Below the pieces are notes generated by a model, which was not told where the DNA came from, made no database searches, and saw only the letters and a program-made list of their open reading frames with translations. The position numbers and the translations under genes are program-made. Of a DNA stretch of 64,000 nucleotides, positions 59,318-64,000 are shown piece by piece. Numbering within the stretch: position 1 is the first letter of the stretch; the number at the start of each line of letters is the position of its first letter. The stretch is from an uncultured Lachnospiraceae bacterium (GTDB taxonomy: Bacteria > Bacillota > Clostridia > Lachnospirales > Lachnospiraceae). The stretch lies in NCBI GenBank assembly GCA_910585075.1, contig CAJUED010000005.1, positions 62,226 through 126,225 of the forward strand, written 5' to 3'.

Positions 59318-59386
59318 AGTAAACCTATAAACTGTTTATGGGCGTAGTATTGCAGGCGCGGCTTGCGGTGTGCAGGGGGTATATGA

Positions 59387-60790
59387 ATGAAAAAAAGGGT
59401 TTTTTTTGTTACGCTGCTTCTTTTTACGGTATTTCTCAATTCAATGATTTTGATTGTCTCTACTGTTATTTTGAAGGACAAGCTTTCTGCAGTCCGTGAC
59501 AAATGTCTTGCAGAGCATTATGTTATTGCATCCTCTCTGATTGGAGATATACAGGCGCTTAAGCGGCGTGGGAATAATGTGGAGGAAAATATAGAAAGCC
59601 TGATGGGCGTGTATTCCCGCTATCTGCAGGGAAAGGGAAGCGGGCTTGCAGTGTCTTTTTCAGGGGAGTGGATTTATGAAAGCCCTGTATTTGCAAGGTC
59701 GGAAATCAGGATTTCTCCGCCGGAGACAGGATATGGTCAGGAGAGGCTTGTTTATATGGAAAAGGGAAGCCGGCCTGTTCTTTGCGTTTATGGAATTTTT
59801 CCGGCGCCGTGGCAGGACTATGGGCTTATGTACGTTGGAGACCTGGGCGATACCATAAGCGCATGGCGGCATACGAACCATATTCTTTTTCTGACAGGCG
59901 CCGGGGTGATGGTTGTTATGTCGTTTTTTTTGTTTCAATTCCTGAATATCATTTTTCGCCCGTTAAGGCAGATTTCCGGTACATCTGCGAAAATTGCAAA
60001 TGGCAATTATGGCAGCAGGATTCCGGTTTATGGGACGGATGAAATTTCCGGCGTGGCCCGCAATTTTAACCAGATGGCAGAGCAGGTGGAAACGCAGATT
60101 CGGCAGCTTGAGGAAGCCGCAGAGCAGAAACAGCAGTTTATCGACAATTTTTCCCATGAACTACGGATTCCCCTGACGGCAATTTACGGGTATGCGGAAT
60201 ATATCCAAAAAGCCCTTCTGTCAGAGGAAGAACGCTATGAATGCACACAGTTTATTATGTCGGAGTGTGAGAGGCTCCGGAATATGGCGTATCAGCTCCT
60301 TGACATGGCGCTGCTTGGCAGGGAGAGAATGGAAAAAAATGACTGCTTCCTGCAGGAGCTTTTTGTGTGGTCAGAAAAGATTATGTATATGAGGGCGGCA
60401 GAGAAAAAGATAAAGCTGACTTATACTTCGAATCAAAATGACATGATAAAGGGAAATATGGAACAGCTTTTGATATTGATAAACAACCTGATTGATAATG
60501 CCATAAAGGCAAGCCGTTCGGATGAGGAAATTCGCATTTCCGTTTATGGGGAGGAAGCTGATGTTGTGGTGGAAGTGGAGGATCATGGAATTGGTATGGA
60601 GAGGGAGCAGGTGTCTCATATCAAGGAGGCTTTTTACCGTGTGGATAAGGCGCGCAGCCGGGCAGATGGCGGAGCAGGACTTGGGCTTGCTATCTGCGAA
60701 AAAATTGTGCGGATGCATCATGGGGATATGTGGTTTATTTCCCAGCCGGGAACAGGAACGACGGTGAAACTGTCTTTTCCTAAAGGATGA
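59387..60790 (+). CDS. Sensor histidine kinase (HAMP, HisKA, HATPase)
   Basis: 467 residues. Membrane helices at ~5-27 and ~165-190 (TGAGVMVVMSFFLFQFLNIIF) enclose an extracellular sensor domain with no recognised fold. HAMP ~193-245 (RPLRQISGTSAKIANGNYGSRIP..DEISGVARNFNQMAEQ); HisKA with phospho-His257 (NFSHELRIPLTAIYGYAEYI); HATPase with LINNLIDNAIKASRSDEEI, DHGIGM, GGAGLGLAICEKIV and GTGTTVKL. It phosphorylates the OmpR regulator before it. Signal unknown. Confidence 0.94.
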   Translation: MKKRVFFVTLLLFTVFLNSMILIVSTVILKDKLSAVRDKCLAEHYVIASSLIGDIQALKRRGNNVEENIESLMGVYSRYLQGKGSGLAVSFSGEWIYESPVFARSEIRISPPETGYGQERLVYMEKGSRPVLCVYGIFPAPWQDYGLMYVGDLGDTISAWRHTNHILFLTGAGVMVVMSFFLFQFLNIIFRPLRQISGTSAKIANGNYGSRIPVYGTDEISGVARNFNQMAEQVETQIRQLEEAAEQKQQFIDNFSHELRIPLTAIYGYAEYIQKALLSEEERYECTQFIMSECERLRNMAYQLLDMALLGRERMEKNDCFLQELFVWSEKIMYMRAAEKKIKLTYTSNQNDMIKGNMEQLLILINNLIDNAIKASRSDEEIRISVYGEEADVVVEVEDHGIGMEREQVSHIKEAFYRVDKARSRADGGAGLGLAICEKIVRMHHGDMWFISQPGTGTTVKLSFPKG

Positions 60791-60946
60791 AAAGTTTTTT
60801 AGAAAAGCGGATATATTTTACAAGTCTATAATAACTCTGAAATTTTTTTGATACAAGGAGGGCTTACCATATAGCTATCAAAACAAGAACAGAGTTCGCC
60901 GTAAAAATTAAATTTTTCGCGGGCTGAGCAGGAATGGAGGATTACT

Positions 60947-61888
60947 ATGAAACAGAAAAACATGATGAAATTGACAGCAGCAACACTTGCCATGATTGGC
61001 GCGGGGACGATTTTCTTTTACTCGGCAGCGGAGGTGGCATTGGCGGCAAAAGCCGGAAAAGAGGAGATAGTTCCCACCAGCTATCAAGTGCCGGGAAGTT
61101 CGGAAAACACATTGCCAGAAGCATCGTTACCAGAGTCAACAATATCAAAGACAACAATATCAGAGACATCATTATCAGAAACATCATTGCCGGAGAATCA
61201 GGCAAGGGGGGAAGCAGACGGGAAAGTAAATTATTCTATCAGTATGGACAGTCTGAACACCGGAACTCCTACGGACACGGATTTGACCATGGAGGAGGCC
61301 GCCGAAGTTGGAAGAAAGTATTTGGGTGATATTTACGGTTTGGATTTGGAAGGGGCTTATGTATACATGAGCTATTATCCGGGAACGGAAACCTTTCCCC
61401 GGGCTTTTTGGGCAGGTGATGTGCTTTTTCAGAAAGAGCAGACGCCTGAGAGCACAAGATGGACCTATATGATAGACGCCGTGACGGGAGAGCTTTTCAA
61501 TATTTGTTATGGCAGACAGTTAGAGACAAGCGTTCCCCTTGGCTATGATGCGGATTTGGAAAAAAACTACGGCATCTATGCGGAGCTTGCCAAAAAGAAA
61601 GCGGAGGAATGTAAGTTGATAGATGGCGGAGCTGACCGGGTAGAATACAATTGTCAGGGATATTCAGGAAACGACCCGACGATTTCCCTGGATGTGATTG
61701 GCAGAGATGGGAAAATTATCAATATGTCTTTTTCACGGTATGACCGGACCTTTCTGGGACTTATTACAGACACTTCCCGGCAGGTAACGGAATCCGCCCT
61801 GGAAAACGCGGTTGGAGAGGTCGTGAATGTTGAAATGGAGAAAATTGGGGATGACACGGTAACCTGGACGGAGAGTGTCATAAGATAG
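60947..61888 (+). CDS. Exported protein with repeat linker, PepSY-like character
   Basis: 313 residues with SD GGAGG; a frame from 60934 is out of phase. Signal peptide ends near ALAAKAG. Residues ~60-90 hold Ser/Thr repeats (STISKTTISETSLSETSLPE). The remainder includes LTMEEAAEVGRKYLGDIYGLDLEGAYVYMSYYPG and WTYMIDAVTGELFNICYGRQLE, which resemble the PepSY pattern of an alpha helix followed by beta strands ending with a DAxTGE-like segment (MIDAVTGELF). Follows the two-component system after ~155 bases and may be its target or signal-sensing partner. Function unknown. Confidence 0.75.
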   Translation: MKQKNMMKLTAATLAMIGAGTIFFYSAAEVALAAKAGKEEIVPTSYQVPGSSENTLPEASLPESTISKTTISETSLSETSLPENQARGEADGKVNYSISMDSLNTGTPTDTDLTMEEAAEVGRKYLGDIYGLDLEGAYVYMSYYPGTETFPRAFWAGDVLFQKEQTPESTRWTYMIDAVTGELFNICYGRQLETSVPLGYDADLEKNYGIYAELAKKKAEECKLIDGGADRVEYNCQGYSGNDPTISLDVIGRDGKIINMSFSRYDRTFLGLITDTSRQVTESALENAVGEVVNVEMEKIGDDTVTWTESVIR

Positions 61889-61910
61889 CGAAACAATTGC
61901 GTCCGTTTTA

Positions 61911-61939
61911 TTGACGATGTCTGTAAATGTACATATAAT
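61911..61939 (+). promoter_or_regulatory. Promoter of the uridine phosphorylase gene
   Basis: TTGACG (61911-61916), exactly 17 bases, TATAAT (61934-61939); 25 bases before the start codon at 61965. Confidence 0.75.
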
Positions 61940-61964
61940 GGAACTTAAAACAGGAGGAAAAACC

Positions 61965-62741
61965 ATGCAGAATTATTCAGGAGAAGCAGGACTTCAATAT
62001 CATTTACAGATAAGGCCGGGAGATGTGGGCCGCTATGTGATTTTACCGGGAGACCCAAAGAGATGTGCCAAGATAGCGCAGCATTTTGATGATGCCAGGC
62101 TGGTGGCCGACAGCAGGGAATTTGTCACCTACACGGGATATTTGGACGGGGAAAAGGTCAGCGTCACCTCCACAGGAATCGGCGGCCCTTCCGCATCTAT
62201 TGCCATGGAAGAACTGGTACTTTGCGGAGCGGATACCTTTGTCCGGGTGGGAACATGCGGCGGAATCGAGCTGGACGTAAAAGGCGGAGACATTGTGGTT
62301 GCCACAGGGGCCATCCGGATGGAAGGGACCAGCCGGGAATACGCCCCCATAGAGTACCCGGCGGTGGCGGATTTGGATGTGACAAACGCCCTGGTGCAGT
62401 CCTGTAAGGATTTAAAGATTCCTTACCATGCAGGGGTGGTGCAGTGCAAGGATGCATTTTACGGACAGCATGAGCCGGAGCGGATGCCGGTAAGCTACGA
62501 GCTTTTAAATAAATGGGAGGCTTGGAAGCGTATGGGGTGTAAGGCTTCAGAGATGGAGTCGGCGGCGCTGTTTATTGTGGCAGCTCATTTGAGAGTCCGC
62601 TGCGGTTCCGCTTTTCTGGTGGTTGGAAATCAGGAGAGGAACGCCAAGGGGATGGAGAATCCTATTGTGCATGATACGGAGGCGGCAATCAAGGCGGGTG
62701 TAGAAGCTATCCGGAAATTAATCAAGGCGGACTGCCGTTAG
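61965..62741 (+). CDS. udp: Uridine phosphorylase
   Basis: 258 residues; AGGAGG before ATG 61965 settles the start. Phosphorolysis of uridine (or deoxyuridine) to uracil and ribose-1-phosphate, in pyrimidine salvage. Family landmarks: GRYVILPGDPKR, STGIGGPSASIAMEELVLCGADTFVRVGTCGGI, APIEYPAVADLDVTNALV, CKASEMESAALFIVAAHL, as in E. coli Udp, which has the same order. Own promoter and own terminator, so monocistronic. Confidence 0.93.
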   Translation: MQNYSGEAGLQYHLQIRPGDVGRYVILPGDPKRCAKIAQHFDDARLVADSREFVTYTGYLDGEKVSVTSTGIGGPSASIAMEELVLCGADTFVRVGTCGGIELDVKGGDIVVATGAIRMEGTSREYAPIEYPAVADLDVTNALVQSCKDLKIPYHAGVVQCKDAFYGQHEPERMPVSYELLNKWEAWKRMGCKASEMESAALFIVAAHLRVRCGSAFLVVGNQERNAKGMENPIVHDTEAAIKAGVEAIRKLIKADCR

Positions 62742-63032
62742 AGAGTACAAATTTGTACTGGCGTCCAAATTTGCGGGCTGTTGGCAGCATGGAAGATTGG
62801 TGTGTGGCAGAGCTGGTTAGGACAGAGAAACAGACAATACGTTTTAAAAGTAAAGGGAATTGCAGATAAAAGCAGTTCCCTTTTCTTTTATACACAAAAT
62901 CTAATATGAAAGTAGTTTCTCGATATTTGTCTTAAAAAATCTTAAAATCAGAAAAAAGAAAAGGTTGGACTTCAGAATGCAATGTCAGTTAGTTAAGCTG
63001 ACCTGTTACAAATTACGCTATAGCAGGCGACA
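62742..63032. other. Intergenic region between convergent genes
   Basis: Contains terminator 62852-62890 after the udp gene. A small inverted piece GTACAAATTTGTAC lies at 62746-62759. Otherwise no gene; the esterase gene ends at 63033. Confidence 0.55.
62852..62890 (+). terminator. Terminator after uridine phosphorylase gene (duplicated cassette)
   Basis: Stem AAAGGGAATTGC (62852-62863) / GCAGTTCCCTTT (62872-62883), T-rich tail; near-identical to the one at 58512. Confidence 0.85.
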
Positions 63033-63827
63033 TTAGAAATTGTCAAGCCACCATTTCAGAGCATCCTGTATCTGCGTATCCCAATATTGCCACTGGTGGT
63101 CGCCGGGGGAGGACTTGTAGGTTAAATCATAGCCCAGCTTTTTCACATGCTCCCAGGCGGAGAGGTTGGTCTGATATAGGAAATCTTCTGTACCGCACCA
63201 GGCATAGAGCCTAGGCAGCTCCTTTCCCTGTCCGGCCAGCCTTTCAGCAAGGGAAAGGAGGTTGTTGTCGGAATTCTGCAAAGCTTCCATGGAGCCGAAG
63301 ATTCCTTTAAAAAGTGCAACCACCTGCTGGTGGCTGTCCATATGCTGTTTGATATCAGCAGCAATATCCAACGCTCCCGACAGAGAGGCCGCCGCGCTGA
63401 AGGTATCGCTGGCCCCAAGGGCAAGTTTCCATGCGCCGTACCCTCCCATGGAAAGCCCTGCCGCCAGAGTATCCTCCCTGCGCTCCGACAATTGAGGGAA
63501 AAATTCCCGGCAGACTTTAGGAAGTTCCTTTGAGATAAAAGTCCAGTAATTCATCCCATATGTGGTGTCTGTGTAAAAGCCAAGGTGTGTGGAGGGCATG
63601 ACCACAGCAATGCCCAGATTGTCGGCATACCGCTCAATGGAAGTCCTGCGCTGCCATATGGTATGGTCCTCCGTCATACCGTGAAGAAGATACATGGTTT
63701 TAAATTTACCGTCCACAAGATTCCTGTCAATGTTCGGAAGCTTGTGCGTTCGCTGGGGCAAAATCACATCCATATTCATACAAAGATTCAGTACCTGTGA
63801 ATAAAAGTCTATATGCATCAAAGCCAT
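63033..63827 (-). CDS. Alpha/beta-hydrolase esterase (tributyrin esterase / EstA type)
   Basis: 264 residues from ATG 63827, with GGGAGG 9 bases before it. The longer frame to GTG 63884 runs into a hairpin and is unlikely. Start MALMHIDFYSQVL; oxyanion-region YLLHGMTEDHTIWQRRTSIERYADN; nucleophile Ser in AGLSMGGYGAWKLAL (GxSxG); later YAWCGTEDFLY with the acid Asp, and His in SPGDHQWQYWDTQ. Family hydrolyses short acyl esters; no signal peptide, so cytoplasmic. No operon partner is seen. Confidence 0.9.
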   Translation of the reverse strand: MALMHIDFYSQVLNLCMNMDVILPQRTHKLPNIDRNLVDGKFKTMYLLHGMTEDHTIWQRRTSIERYADNLGIAVVMPSTHLGFYTDTTYGMNYWTFISKELPKVCREFFPQLSERREDTLAAGLSMGGYGAWKLALGASDTFSAAASLSGALDIAADIKQHMDSHQQVVALFKGIFGSMEALQNSDNNLLSLAERLAGQGKELPRLYAWCGTEDFLYQTNLSAWEHVKKLGYDLTYKSSPGDHQWQYWDTQIQDALKWWLDNF

Positions 63828-63859
63828 TTCCTGAAACCTCCCATATTCCAATATCATTA

Positions 63860-64000
63860 GTAACAGTTCAGCCTTCGGCTTCACTGTTACAGAATCTGCC
63901 CATTTAAAGTCGCCTGCAGCGAGGGGCAGATTCTCTCTTGGCGTAGTTTACATATTCTCACGGACTTTGCAGTAAATGCAAAGTCCTGGGCTGAACTGTT
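63860..64000. repeat. Hairpin-rich inverted-repeat element at right end
   Basis: Bounded by GTAACAGTTCAGCC (63860-63873) and its complement GGCTGAACTGTT (63989-64000, cut by the window end). Inside: hairpin GTAACAGT/ACTGTTAC (63860-63890), hairpin AGAATCTGCCC (63891-63901) / GGGCAGATTCT (63924-63934), hairpin GGACTTTGCA (63962-63971) / TGCAAAGTCC (63977-63986). Shares its boundary motif with the element at 3164-3325. Confidence 0.7.

Noticed and set aside
1..64000. rRNA and tRNA genes
   Set aside because: No tRNA cloverleaf with CCA-type acceptor context or rRNA segment was recognised while reading; a tRNAscan run would settle this.

Overview
The window looks like a chromosomal segment of a spore-forming Firmicute of the Lachnospiraceae / Clostridium cluster XIVa type. 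Evidence: a SipL-like spore coat morphogenesis protein (DUF3794 domains plus LysM), strong AAGGAGG ribosome binding sites, intergenic hairpin terminators, a DUF6033 protein, many AraC-type regulators with glycoside hydrolases, and a Csp-like subtilase. I saw no rRNA, tRNA, CRISPR array or intact insertion sequence.

Layout. 1-7.8 kb: core genes (end of pyrD, sipL, ispE, an FCD-type GntR regulator, a structured leader before a small secreted protein, murI, a DUF1934 protein, two lineage-specific hypotheticals). 8.4-18.6 kb: a glycan-uptake locus in which a family-5 solute-binding lipoprotein, two permeases and two ATPases (Opp type) precede a GH13 and a GH31 alpha-glucosidase, so imported alpha-glucosides are probably cleaved in the cytoplasm. 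18.7-22 kb: AraC regulator, MFS sugar-type transporter, second AraC regulator. 22.2-23.1 kb: four tandem genes for near-identical 48-residue peptides. 23.3-27.5 kb: a trigger-factor-like lipoprotein, a CwlO/PcsB-like NlpC/P60 hydrolase and a divergent ClpX paralogue.

27.5-34.9 kb: a sharply A+T-rich insert with its own near-consensus promoter. It encodes a 1651-residue protein joining a calcineurin-like phosphoesterase, a NACHT-type STAND NTPase, a long helical region and a C-terminal PD-(D/E)XK-like domain, followed 36 bases later by an AlbA_2 (Schlafen-type)/HATPase protein. This is the best candidate for an undescribed antiviral defence system here. 34.9-48.5 kb: accessory metabolism and regulation (AraC-GyrI, zinc macrodomain, subtilase, MATE exporter with LysR, AraC with GH3 beta-glucosidase, LytTR/GHKL two-component pair, DUF6033).

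48.6-53.6 kb: a MarR-flavodoxin pair under an unusually clear operator, then a GIY-YIG / DUF6530-like / AAA-VWA / XRE block. 54-57.3 kb: Crp-type regulator and a polar amino acid ABC transporter. 57.4-58.5 kb: an A+T-rich Abi_2 (HEPN) gene preceded by a promoter and a short self-terminating transcript, a possible RNA-antitoxin arrangement. 58.6-64 kb: OmpR-type two-component system, secreted protein, uridine phosphorylase and an esterase. Several dispersed intergenic repeats (a 36-bp element, a duplicated terminator, a hairpin-rich inverted-repeat element) occur across the window.

Start sites were chosen by ribosome binding site position; many differ from the longest open frame. All family names come from reading motifs by eye, not from database searches.
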